A DNA stretch of 64,000 nucleotides from Alitta virens (taxonomy: Eukaryota; Annelida; Polychaeta; Phyllodocida; Nereididae). The stretch spans positions 26,667,227 to 26,731,226 of the forward strand of contig OW028576.1 of assembly GCA_932294295.1 (NCBI GenBank). Direction: 5' to 3'. A program made the position numbers and the translations under genes. The notes beneath the pieces were generated by a model. It saw nothing but the letters and a program-made list of their open reading frames with translations. It searched no databases and was not told the DNA's origin. Below, in pieces: positions 34,655 through 47,786 of this stretch (positions within the stretch are counted from its first letter, which is position 1; the number at the start of each line of letters is the position of its first letter).

Positions 34655-34957
34655 TTAACAGTGATGTATAAATGGGACATAATAGACTAATTGCACTCTT
34701 GTTCGACAAAGTAAATTTCCATCGTGTAGTAGAATTGTTGAGACTTTTCTTTTTTTAATGAAATTGGTCAGTTTTTCTCCAATACTTGAAGAATCCACAT
34801 CTTGTTGATTTAACTGTACATGAATATTTCTAGCGCAAATAGGGCTCTCCTCTGACTGGCATTGTACCACATCCATGTGCACCTCTTGTCTCTGCGAGCC
34901 ACAAATGAAATAAATTCTGTGTACATGCCCTAACAAGGATTCATTGCAGACCATCAT
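34655..34957 (-). CDS. 100-aa array ORF, copy 4
   Basis: 100 aa. Cys-Ala-Arg and YYVPFIHHC variants distinguish it from copies 2-3. Confidence 0.48.
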   Translation of the reverse strand: MMVCNESLLGHVHRIYFICGSQRQEVHMDVVQCQSEESPICARNIHVQLNQQDVDSSSIGEKLTNFIKKRKVSTILLHDGNLLCRTRVQLVYYVPFIHHC

Positions 34958-35498
34958 TGATATTTTTGTGTGTTAATTTCATAACACATTATTGAACCGC
35001 TGGGTCCCGGGGAAAGTAAGAAGTATTACTTCTGATGAAACTCTTTGGCCAAGGTTTCTCCTTCAGGAAAAGTGATTAAAGACTACACACAATGAAATGC
35101 AGTTTGGGCAGAAGTTATTTCTAATAACACAAAAATAAATGCGCGCACAAAACATAAGCAAACAGTTCGATATACAAAGTGATACATATATAAAACTTAA
35201 GTAAAGTTTTAAGGCTACATTATAAAGTTTAAGTCACTGCAGTTCACCAAGCAAAGTTGTTTCGATTAAGGTGCTGGAGGGATTGGAGGGGGTAAAAGTT
35301 GTCCTGACGTAAATAAACGTGTTGCTGCTGCTGCGAACGAAGCGATGCAGAGATGGGCAGGGGACGCCAATTAAGCAGATTAGCAGGTAGATTAGCTAGG
35401 AGCGCTGGAGTAGGTCTCTAAACATTAACAATCCAGAAATGATACGTTGACAACATCATAAACGCGAAGAATCCGACCTTATAACGTGTCTCTTATTC

Positions 35499-36195
35499 TC
35501 AATCCCATAACTCTTCTTCTTCCAGACGAAATCCCAATTCAGACACACTGACATCTGGATTGTCTTTGTATATCTCCTCTGTCTCCCTTAATCGGCGTAC
35601 CACTTCATTCTTATTGATTGCTTCCAAGCTTGACAAGAATCCTGACCATACATTTGGACCTGCGCGTTTCACGTGACACACAAGTTCAAAACATGTTTTC
35701 ATGGATACATTTTCTGTTGATGAAATATCAATAATCCAATTTTCTTTAACCACACCTTTTCCGATTAAAGTATAACACAATTGTTTCAGGCATGGTGTAA
35801 GTTGTTCCATCAGGTATGTCATGTTCAGCCGCAAACATTCCTTGTGGAACTTTTCCAGGCAGTATGGCTTTTCCAAACATTTTTTTAAAATCCACCAAGC
35901 TTATGTCTTCATTTTTTGCAATAATATGAGCAGTTTCCGACAATCGCTCAAAAATGTGTCGCTGGCCTATGGCTGACAGACTTGACAGAAGCTCCTCCCA
36001 AGCATGAGGTCCTCTACGCATCAACATATATAGTAGATCGTCAGTTGCTTGCCTCTGTGGTTGTAACAGAAATCTTACTGTATTTTCATCGACAAGTTTC
36101 CTCTCAAAAACTGCAAATAACAATGGCACAAAGTTGATCTCCTCACATAAGTAAGGGTAATTGAATAGCACACTTTTCCTATGCAGTTCATCCAT
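35499..36195 (-). pseudogene. Dual-CARD gene, unit 4, frameshifted after CARD1
   Basis: Same A7 frameshift as unit 3. The CARD1-only product ends at 35746. There is an Ala-to-Val change just before the run, shared with units 5, 7 and 9. The poly(A) hexamer downstream of the CARD gene is altered (AATAAC), as in units 3 and 9. Confidence 0.82.
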
Positions 36196-37112
36196 GGTGT
36201 CAGAATGCACACAGAGGGTGTTTTACAGTAAATTTACTGTCAAATACTAACCATATTTGTCCCTGTATTGTCAGCTCACACACGGGCACTCTGACAATAT
36301 GTTGCTCGCTATGTTTATCAGTCTTTTATATGCATTAAATGTAAAAGGGCGCCACCTACCAGTGGTGATTATTTATTTCTATTATGACGCTGATATGTTA
36401 GCAACTCAGATTACATCATATACAAGAACCTGTTTTTTCCCACAAAAGAACACTTGTGTGATGCTTTTTTCCAAGAGTATAACAACCCAAAAGAACCAGT
36501 TTAAACCATTATTTCATTCTGGTATAAACCTATATTTTATGCAAACTTGTGTCAACCGAGAAGCCCACTATAGCATTCATAGCTTGTGATTTTTCATCAC
36601 TGTCACTCACAAAATGTCTCTATTAATAAAACTATGTCAAGGAATATATCACATATGCCTCATAGGACATTCAAAACTTACCATTTACACCATTTAGTCA
36701 GTGAACTGGCACCGGTATGCCAGAGTTGTCGGTGCCCCTTTACAATCAAACATATTTTTATTAGATTGCATCCAATTACAATGCATTAAAAGACTTTGTT
36801 TGAAGCTACTACCTTAAAACATCTCTTCACAAGATATCCAAGGCAGACAATTTTTTTACATGCTTCTGATTTCTACCACCAAATATAGATAATTAATCTT
36901 CACCTAGCGAACCTCTACATAACCCACTGAGGTTCTGATTAGGCGTTAAACAATAACACACACACAATAAAACTCTGACTTATGCCTGGATTAATTTATT
37001 TGGACTGGTCTTGTGAATATGTGTCCTTAGTATGAACCCAATTTCCCTTCACAACAACAAAAAGCAAACAAATAGATATATTTTTTACAAACATTCTTTA
37101 TTTACAATAATT

Positions 37113-37415
37113 TTAACAGTGATGTATAAATGGTACGTAATAGACTAATTGCACTCTTGTTTGACAAAGTAAATTTCCATCGTGTAGTAAAATTGTTGAG
37201 ACTTTTCTTTTTTTAATGAAATTGGTCAGTTTTTCCCCAATACTTGAAGAATCCACATCTTGTTGATTTAGCTGTACATGAATATTTCTAGTGCAAATAG
37301 GGCTCTCCTCTGACTGGCATTGTACCACATCCATGTGCACCTCTTGTCTCTGCGAGCCACAAATGAAATAAATTCTGTGTACATGCCCTAACAAGGATTC
37401 ATTGCAGACCATCAT
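37113..37415 (-). CDS. 100-aa array ORF, copy 5
   Basis: 100 aa; Cys-Thr-Arg and LLCQTRV variants, shared only with the copy at 42028. Confidence 0.48.
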   Translation of the reverse strand: MMVCNESLLGHVHRIYFICGSQRQEVHMDVVQCQSEESPICTRNIHVQLNQQDVDSSSIGEKLTNFIKKRKVSTILLHDGNLLCQTRVQLVYYVPFIHHC

Positions 37416-37956
37416 TGATATTTTTGTGTGTTAATTTCATAACACATTATTGAACCGCTGGGTCCCGGGGAAAGTAAGAAGTATTACTTCTGATGAAACT
37501 CTTTGGCCAAGGTTTCTCCTTCAGGAAAAGTGATTAAAGACTACACACAATGAAATGCAGTTTGGGTAGAATTTATTTCTAATAACACAAAAATAAATGC
37601 GCGCACAAAACATAACTAAACAGTTCGATATACAAAGTGATACATATATAAAACTTAAGTAAAGTTTTAAGGCCACATTATAAAGTTTAGGTCACTGCAG
37701 TTCACCAAGCAAAGTTGTTTCGATTAAGGTGCTGGAGGGATTGGAGGGGGTAAAAGTTGTCCTGACGTAAATAAACGTGTTGCTGCTGCTGCGAACGAAG
37801 CGATGCAGAGATGGGCAGGGGACGCCAATTAAGCAGATTAGTGGGTAGATTAGCTAGGAGCGCTGGAGTAGGTCTCTAAACATTAACAATCCAGAAATGA
37901 TATGTTGACAACATCATAAACGCGAAGAATCCAACCTTATAACGTGTCTCTTATTC

Positions 37957-38653
37957 TCAATCCCATAACTCTTCTTCTTCCAGACGAAATCCCAATTCGG
38001 ACACACGGACATCTGGATTGTCTTTGTATATCTCCTCTGTCTCCCTTAATCGGCGTACCACTTCATTCTTATTGATTGCTTCCAAGCTTGACAAGAATTC
38101 TGACCATACATTTGGACCTGCGCGTTTCACGTGACACACAAGTTCAAAACATGTTTTCATGGATACATTTTCTGTTGATGAAATATCAATAATCCAATTT
38201 TCTTTAACCACACCTTTTCCGATTAAAGTATAACACAATTGTTTCAGGCATGGTGTAAGTTGTTCCATCAGGTATGTCATGTTCAGCCGCAAACATTCCT
38301 TGTGGAACTTTTCCAGGCAGTATGGCTTTTCCAAACATTTTTTTAAAATCCACCAAGCTTATGTCTTCATTTTTTGCAATAATATGAGCAGTTTCCGACA
38401 ATCGCTCAAAAATGTGTCGCTGGCCTATGGCTGACAGACTTGACAGAAGCTCCTCCCAAGCATGAGGTCCTCTACGCATCAACATATATAGTAGATCGTC
38501 AGTTGCTTGCCTCTGTGGTTGTAACAGAAATCTTACTGTATTTTCATTGACAAGTTTCCTCTCAAAAACTGCAAATAACAATGGCACAAAGTTGATCTCC
38601 TCACATAAGTAAGGGTAATTGAATAGCACACTTTTCCTATGCAGTTCATCCAT
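37957..38653 (-). pseudogene. Dual-CARD gene, unit 5, frameshifted after CARD1
   Basis: A7 frameshift; the CARD1-only frame ends at 38204. It carries a Gly-to-Glu change in CARD2 (WSEFLSSL) shared with unit 7, and an Asp-to-Asn change in CARD1 of its own. Confidence 0.82.
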
Positions 38654-39570
38654 GGTGTCAGAATGCACACAGAGGGTGTTTTACAGTAAATTTACTGTCA
38701 AATACTAACCATATTTGTCCCTGTATTGTCAGCTCACACACGGGCACTCTGACAATATGTTGCTCGCTATGTTTATCAGTCTTTTATATGCATTAAATGT
38801 AAAAGGGCGCCACCTACCAGTGGTGATTATTTATTTCTATTATGACGCTGATATGTTAGCAACTCAGATTACATCATATACAAGAACCTGTTTTTTCCCA
38901 CAAAAGAACACTTGTGTGATGCTTTTTTCCAAGAGTATAACAACCCAAAAGAACCAGTTTAAACCATTATTTCATTCTGGTATAAACCTATATTTTATGC
39001 AAACTTGTGTCAACCGAGAAGCCCACTATAGCCTTCATAGCTTGTGATTTTTCAGCACTGTCACTCACAAAATGTCTCTATTAATAAAACTATGTCAAGG
39101 AATATATCACATATGCCTCATAGGACATTCAAAACTTACCATTTACACCATTTAGTCAGTGAACTGGCACCGGTATGCCAGAGTTGTCGGTGCCCCCTTA
39201 CAATCAAACATATTTTTATTAGATTGCATCCAATTACAATGCATTAAAAGACTTTGTTTGAAGCTACTACCTTAAAACATCTCTTCACAAGATATCCAAG
39301 GCAGACAATTTTTTTACATGCTTCTGATTTCTACCACCAAATATAGATAATTAATCTTAACCTAGCGAGCCTCTACATAACCCACTGAGGTTCTGATTAG
39401 GCATTAAACAATAAAACACACACAATAAAACTCTGACTTATGCCTGGATTAATTTATTTGGACTGGTCTTGTGAATATGTGTCCTTAGTATGAACCCAAT
39501 TTCCCTTCACAACAACAAAAAGCAAACAAATAGATATATTTTTTACAAACATTCTTTATTTACAATAATT

Positions 39571-39873
39571 TTAACAGTGATGTATAAATGGTACATAATA
39601 GACTAATTGCACTCTTGTTCGACAAAGTAAATTTCCATCGTGTAGTAAAATTGTTGAGACTTTTCTTTTTTTAATGAAATTGGTCAGTTTTTCCCCAATA
39701 CTTGAAGAATCCACATCTTGTTGATTTAGCTGTACATGAATATTTCTAGCGCAAATAGGGCTCTCCTCTGACTGGCATTGTACCACATCCATGTGCACCT
39801 CTTGTCTCTGCGAGCCACAAATGAAATAAATTCTGTGTACATGCCCTAACAAGGATTCATTGCAGACCATCAT
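39571..39873 (-). CDS. 100-aa array ORF, copy 6
   Basis: 100 aa; encodes the same protein as copies at 34655, 44486 and 49401. Confidence 0.48.
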   Translation of the reverse strand: MMVCNESLLGHVHRIYFICGSQRQEVHMDVVQCQSEESPICARNIHVQLNQQDVDSSSIGEKLTNFIKKRKVSTILLHDGNLLCRTRVQLVYYVPFIHHC

Positions 39874-40414
39874 TGATATTTTTGTGTGTTAATTTCATAA
39901 CACATTATTGAACCGCTGGGTCCCGGGGAAAGTAAGAAGTATTACTTCTGATGAAACTCTTTGGCCAAGGTTTCTCCTTCAGGAAAAGTGATTAAAGACT
40001 ACACACAATGAAATGCAGTTTGGGTAGAATTTATTTCTAATAACACAAAAATAAATGCGCGCACAAAACATAAGCAAACAGTTCGATATACAAAGTGATA
40101 CATATATAAAACTTAAGTAAAGTTTTAAGGCCACATTATAAAGTTTAAGTCACTGCAGTTCACCAAGCAAAGTTGTTTCGATTAAGGTGCTGGAGGGATT
40201 GGAGGGGGTAAAAGTTGTCCTGACGTAAATAAACGTGTTGCTGCTGCTGCGAACGAAGCGATGCAGAGATGGGCAGGGGACGCCAATTAAGCAGATTAGT
40301 GGGTAGATTAGCTAGGAGCGCTGGAGTAGGTCTCTAAACATTAACAATCCAGAAATGATATGTTGACAACATCATAAACGCGAAGAATCCAACCTTATAA
40401 CGTGTCTCTTATTC

Positions 40415-41110
40415 TCAATCCCATAACTCTTCTTCTTCCAGACGAAATCCCAATTCAGACACACGGACATCTGGATTGTCTTTGTATATCTCCTCTGTCT
40501 CCCATAATCGGCGTACCACTTCATTCTTATTGATTGCTTCCAAGCTTGACAAGAATCCTGACCATACATTTGGACCTGCGCGTTTCACGTGACACACAAG
40601 TTCAAAACATGTTTTCATGGATACATTTTCTGTTGATGAAATATCAATAATCCAATTTTCTTTAACCACACCTTTTCCGATTAAAGTATAACACAATTGT
40701 TTCAGGCATGGTGTAAGTTGTTCCATCAGGTATGTCATGTTCAGCCGCAAACATTCCTTGTGGAACTTTTCCAGGCAGTATGGCTTTTCCAAACATTTTT
40801 TAAAATCCGCCAAGCTTATGTCTTCATTTTTTGCAATAATATGAGCAGTTTCCGACAATCGCTCAAAAATGTGTTGCTGGCCTATGGCTGACAGACTTGA
40901 CAGAAGCTCCTCCCAAGCTTGAGGTCCTCTACGCATCAACATATATAGTAGATCGTCAGTTGCTTGCCTCTGTGGTTGTAACAAAAATCTTACTGTATTT
41001 TCATCGACAAGTTTCCTCTCAAAAACTGCAAATAACAATGGCACAAAGTTGATCTCCTCACATAAGTAAGGGTAATTGAATAGCACACTTTTCCTATGCA
41101 GTTCATCCAT
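40415..41110 (-). CDS. Dual-CARD protein, unit 6
   Basis: 231 aa, intact A6 linker. There is a His-to-Gln change in the CARD1 GPxAW signature (GPQAW), unique to this copy. Its upstream TATA-like box is changed (GCATATTAAAG on the sense strand), so expression may differ from other units. Confidence 0.87.
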   Translation of the reverse strand: MDELHRKSVLFNYPYLCEEINFVPLLFAVFERKLVDENTVRFLLQPQRQATDDLLYMLMRRGPQAWEELLSSLSAIGQQHIFERLSETAHIIAKNEDISLADFKKCLEKPYCLEKFHKECLRLNMTYLMEQLTPCLKQLCYTLIGKGVVKENWIIDISSTENVSMKTCFELVCHVKRAGPNVWSGFLSSLEAINKNEVVRRLWETEEIYKDNPDVRVSELGFRLEEEELWD

Positions 41111-42027
41111 GGTGTCAGAATGCACACAGAGGGTGTATTACAGTAAATTTACTGTCAAATACTAACAATATTTATCCCTGTATTGTCAGCTCACACACGG
41201 GCACTCTGACAATATGTTGCTCGCTATGTTTATCAGTCTTTAATATGCATTAAATGTAAAAGGGCGCCACCTACCAGTGGTGATTATTTATTTCCATTAT
41301 GACGCTGATATGTTAGCAACTCAGATAACATCATATACAAGAACCTGTTTTTTCCCACAAAAGAACACTTGTGTGATGCTTTTTTCCAAGAGTATAACAT
41401 TCCAAAAGTACCAGTTTAAACCATTATTTCATTCTGGTATAAACCTATATTTTATGCAAACTTGTGTCAACCGAGAAGCCCACTATAGCATTCATAGCTT
41501 GTGATTTTTCAGCACTGTCACTCACAAAATGTCTCTATTAATAAAACTATGTCAAGGAATATATCACATATGCCTCATAGGACATTCAAAACTTACCATT
41601 TACACCATTTAGTCAGTGAACTGGCACCGGTATGCCAGAGTTGTCGGTGCCCCTTTACAATCAAACATATTTTTATTAGATTGCATCCAATTACAATGCA
41701 TTAAAAGACTTTGTTTGAAGCTACTACCTTAAAACATCTCTTCACAAGATATCCAAGGCAGACAATTTTTTTACATGCTTCTGATTTCTACCACCAAATA
41801 TAGATAATTAATCTTCACCTAGCGAGACTCTACATAACCCACTGAGGTTCTGATTAGGCGTTAAACAATAACACACACACAATAAAACTCTGACTTATGC
41901 CTGGATTAATTTATTTGGACTGGTCTTGTGAATATGTGTCCTTAGTATGAACCCAATTTCCCTTCACAACAACAAAAAGCAAACAAATAGATATATTTTT
42001 TACAAACATTCTTTATTTACAATAATT

Positions 42028-42330
42028 TTAACAGTGATGTATAAATGGTACGTAATAGACTAATTGCACTCTTGTTTGACAAAGTAAATTTCCATCGTGT
42101 AGTAAAATTGTTGAGACTTTTCTTTTTTTAATGAAATTGGTCAGTTTTTCCCCAATACTTGAAGAATCCACATCTTGTTGATTTAGCTGTACATGAATAT
42201 TTCTAGTGCAAATAGGGCTCTCCTCTGACTGGCATTGTACCACATCCATGTGCACCTCTTGTCTCTGCGAGCCACAAATGAAATAAATTCTGTGTACATG
42301 CCCTAACAAGGATTCATTGCAGACCATCAT
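42028..42330 (-). CDS. 100-aa array ORF, copy 7
   Basis: Protein identical to the copy at 37113, exactly two units (4915 bases) away. Confidence 0.48.
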   Translation of the reverse strand: MMVCNESLLGHVHRIYFICGSQRQEVHMDVVQCQSEESPICTRNIHVQLNQQDVDSSSIGEKLTNFIKKRKVSTILLHDGNLLCQTRVQLVYYVPFIHHC

Positions 42331-42871
42331 TGATATTTTTGTGTGTTAATTTCATAACACATTATTGAACCGCTGGGTCCCGGGGAAAGTAAGAAGTATT
42401 ACTTCTGATGAAACTCTTTGGCCAAGGTTTCTCCTTCAGGAAAAGTGATTAAAGACTACACACAATGAAATGCAGTTTGGGTAGAATTTATTTCTAATAA
42501 CACAAAAATAAATGCGCGCACAAAACATAAGCAAACAGTTCGATATACAAAGTGATACATATATAAAACTTAAGTAAAGTTTTAAGGCCACATTATAAAG
42601 TTTAGGTCACTGCAGTTCACCAAGCAAAGTTGTTTCGATTAAGGTGCTGGAGGGATTGGAGGGGGTAAAAGTTGTCCTGACGTAAATAAACGTGTTGCTG
42701 CTGCTGCGAACGAAGCGATGCAGAGATGGGCAGGGGACGCCAATTAAGCAGATTAGTGGGTAGATTAGCTAGGAGCGCTGGAGTAGGTCTCTAAACATTA
42801 ACAATCCAGAAATGATATGTTGACAACATCATAAACGCGAAGAATCCAACCTTATAACGTGTCTCTTATTC

Positions 42872-43568
42872 TCAATCCCATAACTCTTCTTCTTCCAGAC
42901 GAAATCCCAATTCGGACACACGGACATCTGGATTGTCTTTGTATATCTCCTCTGTCTCCCTTAATCGGCGTACCACTTCATTCTTATTGATTGCTTCCAA
43001 GCTTGACAAGAATTCTGACCATACATTTGGACCTGCGCGTTTCACGTGACACACAAGTTCAAAACATGTTTTCATGGATACATTTTCTGTTGATGAAATA
43101 TCAATAATCCAATTTTCTTTAACCACACCTTTTCCGATTAAAGTATAACACAATTGTTTCAGGCATGGTGTAAGTTGTTCCATCAGGTATGTCATGTTCA
43201 GCCGCAAACATTCCTTGTGGAACTTTTCCAGGCAGTATGGCTTTTCCAAACATTTTTTTAAAATCCACCAAGCTTATGTCTTCATTTTTTGCAATAATAT
43301 GAGCAGTTTCCGACAATCGCTCAAAAATGTGTCGCTGGCCTATGGCTGACAGACTTGACAGAAGCTCCTCCCAAGCATGAGGTTCTCTACGCATCAACAT
43401 ATATAGTAGATCGTCAGTTGCTTGCCTCTGTGGTTGTAACAGAAATCTTACTGTATTTTCATCGACAAGTTTCCTCTCAAAAACTGCAAATAACAATGGC
43501 ACAAAGTTGATCTCCTCACATAAGTAAGGGTAATTGAATAGCACACTTTTCCTATGCAGTTCATCCAT
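42872..43568 (-). pseudogene. Dual-CARD gene, unit 7, frameshifted after CARD1
   Basis: A7 frameshift, CARD1 frame ending at 43119. The Gly of the CARD1 RGP signature is changed (RREPHAW), which is likely to disturb the fold. Confidence 0.82.
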
Positions 43569-44485
43569 GGTGTCAGAATGCACACAGAGGGTGTTTTACA
43601 GTAAATTTACTGTCAAATACTAACCATATTTGTCCCTGTATTGTCAGCTCACACACGGGCACTCTGACAATATGTTGCTCGCTATGTTTATCAGTCTTTT
43701 ATATGCATTAAATGTAAAAGGGCGCCACCTACCAGTGGTGATTATTTATTTCTATTATGACGCTGATATGTTAGCAACTCAGATTACATCATATACAAGA
43801 ACCTGTTTTTTCCCACAAAAGAACACTTGTGTGATGCTTTTTTCCAAGAGTATAACAACCCAAAAGAACCAGTTTAAACCATTATTTCATTCTGGTATAA
43901 ACCTATATTTTATGCAAACTTGTGTCAACCGAGAAGCCCACTATAGCCTTCATAGCTTGTGATTTTTCAGCACTGTCACTCACAAAATGTCTCTATTAAT
44001 AAAACTATGTCAAGGAATATATCACATATGCCTCATAGGACATTTAAAACTTACCATTTACACCATTTAGTCAGTGAACCGGCACCGGTATGCCAGAGTT
44101 GTCGGTGCCCCCTTACAATCAAACATATTTTTATTAGATTGCATCCAATTACAATGCATTAAAAGACTTTGTTTGAAGTTACTACCTTAAAACATCTCTT
44201 CACAAGATATCCAAGGCAGACAATTTTTTTACATGCTTCTGATTTCTACCACCAAATATAGATAATTAATCTTAACCTAGCGAGCCTCTACATAACCCAC
44301 TGAGGTTCTGATTAGGCGTTAAACAATAAAACACACACAATAAAACTCTGACTTATGCCTGGATTAATTTATTTGGACTGGTCTTGTGAATATGTGTCCT
44401 TAGTATGAACCCAATTTCCCTTCACAACAACAAAAAGCAAACAAATAGATATATTTTTTACAAACATTCTTTATTTACAATAATT

Positions 44486-44788
44486 TTAACAGTGATGTAT
44501 AAATGGTACATAATAGACTAATTGCACTCTTGTTCGACAAAGTAAATTTCCATCGTGTAGTAAAATTGTTGAGACTTTTCTTTTTTTAATGAAATTGGTC
44601 AGTTTTTCCCCAATACTTGAAGAATCCACATCTTGTTGATTTAGCTGTACATGAATATTTCTAGCGCAAATAGGGCTCTCCTCTGACTGGCATTGTACCA
44701 CATCCATGTGCACCTCTTGTCTCTGCGAGCCACAAATGAAATAAATTCTGTGTACATGCCCTAACAAGGATTCATTGCAGACCATCAT
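44486..44788 (-). CDS. 100-aa array ORF, copy 8
   Basis: Same protein as the copy at 39571. Confidence 0.48.
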   Translation of the reverse strand: MMVCNESLLGHVHRIYFICGSQRQEVHMDVVQCQSEESPICARNIHVQLNQQDVDSSSIGEKLTNFIKKRKVSTILLHDGNLLCRTRVQLVYYVPFIHHC

Positions 44789-45329
44789 TGATATTTTTGT
44801 GTGTTAATTTCATAACACATTATTGAACCGCTGGGTCCCGGGGAAAGTAAGAAGTATTACTTCTGATGAAACTCTTTGGCCAAGGTTTCTCCTTCAGGAA
44901 AAGTGATTAAAGACTACACACAATGAAATGCAGTTTGGGTAGAATTTATTTCTAATAACACAAAAATAAATGCGCGCACAAAACATAAGCAAACAGTTCG
45001 ATATACAAAGTGATACATATATAAAACTTAAGTAAAGTTTTAAGGCCACATTATAAAGTTTAAGTCACTGCAGTTCACCAAGCAAAGTTGTTTCGATTAA
45101 GGTGCTGGAGGGATTGGAGGGGGTAAAAGTTGTCCTGACGTAAATAAACGTGTTGCTGCTGCTGCGAACGAAGCGATGCAGAGATGGGCAGGGGACGCCA
45201 ATTAAGCAGATTAGTGGGTAGATTAGCTAGGAGCGCTGGAGTAGGTCTCTAAACATTAACAATCCAGAAATGATATGTTGACAACATCATAAACGCGAAG
45301 AATCCAACCTTATAACGTGTCTCTTATTC

Positions 45330-46025
45330 TCAATCCCATAACTCTTCTTCTTCCAGACGAAATCCCAATTCAGACACACGGACATCTGGATTGTCTTTGT
45401 ATATCTCCTCTGTCTCCCATAATCGGCGTACCACTTCATTCTTATTGATTGCTTCCAAGCTTGACAAGAATCCTGACCATACATTTGGACCTGCGCGTTT
45501 CACGTGACACACAAGTTCAAAACATGTTTTCATGGATATATTTTCTGTTGATGAAATATCAATAATCCAATTTTCTTTAACCACACCTTTTCCGATTAAA
45601 GTATAACACAATTGTTTCAGGCATGGTGTAAGTTGTTCCATCAGGTATGTCATGTTCAGCCGCAAACATTCCTTGTGGAACTTTTCCAGGCAGTATGGCT
45701 TTTCCAAACATTTTTTAAAATCCGCCAAGCTTATGTCTTCATTTTTTGCAATAATATGAGCAGTTTCCGACAATCGCTCAAAAATGTGTTGCTGGCCTAT
45801 GGCTGACAGACTTGACAGAAGCTCCTCCCAAGCATGAGGTCCTCTACGCATCAACATATATAGTAGATCGTCAGTTGCTTGCCTCTGTGGTTGTAACAAA
45901 AATCTTACTGTATTTTCATCGACAAGTTTCCTCTCAAAAACTGCAAATAACAATGGCACAAAGTTGATCTCCTCACATAAGTAAGGGTAATTGAATAGCA
46001 CACTTTTCCTATGCAGTTCATCCAT
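45330..46025 (-). CDS. Dual-CARD protein, unit 8
   Basis: 231 aa, intact linker. One Val-to-Ile change in CARD2. It carries the same altered TATA-like box as unit 6. Confidence 0.87.
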   Translation of the reverse strand: MDELHRKSVLFNYPYLCEEINFVPLLFAVFERKLVDENTVRFLLQPQRQATDDLLYMLMRRGPHAWEELLSSLSAIGQQHIFERLSETAHIIAKNEDISLADFKKCLEKPYCLEKFHKECLRLNMTYLMEQLTPCLKQLCYTLIGKGVVKENWIIDISSTENISMKTCFELVCHVKRAGPNVWSGFLSSLEAINKNEVVRRLWETEEIYKDNPDVRVSELGFRLEEEELWD

Positions 46026-46942
46026 GGTGTCAGAATGCACACAGAGGGTGTATTACAGTAAATTTACTGTCAAATACTAACAATATTTATCCCTGTATTG
46101 TCAGCTCACACACGGGCACTCTGACAATATGTTGCTCGCTATGTTTATCAGTCTTTAATATGCATTAAATGTAAAAGGGCGCCACCTACCAGTGGTGATT
46201 ATTTATTTCCATTATGACGCTGATATGTTAGCAACTCAGATAACATCATATACAAGAACCTGTTTTTTCCCACAAAAGAACACTTGTGTGATGCTTTTTT
46301 CCAAGAGTATAACAACCCAAAAGAACCAGTTTAAACCATTATTTCATTCTGGTATAAACCTATATTTTATGCAAACTTGTGTCAACCGAGAAGCCCACTA
46401 TAGCATTCATAGCTCGTGATTTTTCAGCACTGTCACTCACAAAATGTCTCTATTAATAAAACTATGTCAAGGAATATATCACATATGCCTCATAGGACAT
46501 TCAAAACTTACCATTTACACCATTTAGTCAGTGAACTGGCACCGGTATGCCAGAGTTGTCGGTGCCCCCTTACAATCAAACATATTTTTATTAGATTGCA
46601 TCCAATTACAATGCATTAAAAGACTTTGTTTGAAGCTACTACCTTAAAACATCTCTTCACAAGATATCCAAGGCAGACCATTTTTTTACATGCTTCTGAT
46701 TTCTACCACCAAATATAGATAATTAATCTTAACCTAGCGAGCCTCTACATAACCCACTGAGGTTCTGATTAGGCGTTAAACAATAACACACACACAATAA
46801 AACTCTGACTTATGCCTGGATTAATTTATTTGGACTGGTCTTGTGAATATGTGTCCTTAGTATGAACCCAATTTCCCTTCACAACAACAAAAAGCAAACA
46901 AATAGATATATTTTTTACAAACATTCTTTATTTACAATAATT

Positions 46943-47245
46943 TTAACAGTGATGTATAAATGGTACATAATAGACTAATTGCACTCTTGTTCGACAAAGT
47001 AAATTTCCATCGTGTAGTAAAATTGTTGAGACTTTTCTTTTTTTAATGAAATTGGTCAGTTTTTCCCCAATACTTGAAGAATCCACATCTTGTTGATTTA
47101 ACTGTACATGAATATTTCTAGCGCAAATAGGGCTCTCCTCTGACTGGCATTGTACCACATCCATGTGCACCTCTTGTCTCTGCGAGCAACAAATGAAATA
47201 AATTCTGTGTACATGCCCTAACAAGGATTCATTGCAGACCATCAT
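46943..47245 (-). CDS. 100-aa array ORF, copy 9
   Basis: 100 aa with Gly-to-Cys in the ICGSQ segment (ICCSQ). Confidence 0.47.
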   Translation of the reverse strand: MMVCNESLLGHVHRIYFICCSQRQEVHMDVVQCQSEESPICARNIHVQLNQQDVDSSSIGEKLTNFIKKRKVSTILLHDGNLLCRTRVQLVYYVPFIHHC

Positions 47246-47786
47246 TGATATTTTTGTGTGTTAATTTCATAACACATTATTGAACCGCTGGGTCCCGGGG
47301 AAAGTAAGAAGTATTACTTCTGATGAAACTCTTTGGCCAAGGTTTCTCCTTCAGGAAAAGTGATTAAAGACTACACACAATGAAATGCAGTTTGGGCAGA
47401 AGTTATTTCTAATAACACAAAAATAAATGCGCGCACAAAACATAAGCAAACAGTTCGATATACAAAGTGATACATATATAAAACTTAAGTAAAGTTTTAA
47501 GGCTACATTATAAAGTTTAAGTCACTGCAGTTCACCAAGCAAAGTTGTTTCATTTAAGGTGCTGGAGGGATTGGAGGGGGTAAAAGTTGTCCTGACGTAA
47601 ATAAACGTGTTGCTGCTGCTGCGAACGAAGCGATGCCGAGATGGGCAGGGGACGCCAATTAAGCAGATTAGCGGGTAGATTAGCTAGGAGTGCTGGAGTA
47701 GGTCTCTAAACATTAACAATCCAGAAATGATACGTTGACAACATCATAAACGCGAAGAATCCGACCTTATAACGTGTCTCTTATTC

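Noticed and set aside
37440..37480. Possible tRNA B box (GGTTCAATAATG on the minus strand) in each unit
   Set aside because: No A box at suitable distance and no cloverleaf could be drawn.
38715..39247. Plus-strand ORFs of about 110 and 67 codons repeated in many units (TTG start, and MIFQHCHSQNV...)
   Set aside because: The 110-codon frame lacks an ATG at its start and changes in units 1, 2 and 11. Both lie opposite the promoter/spacer of the CARD gene, and conservation matches that of the surrounding DNA.
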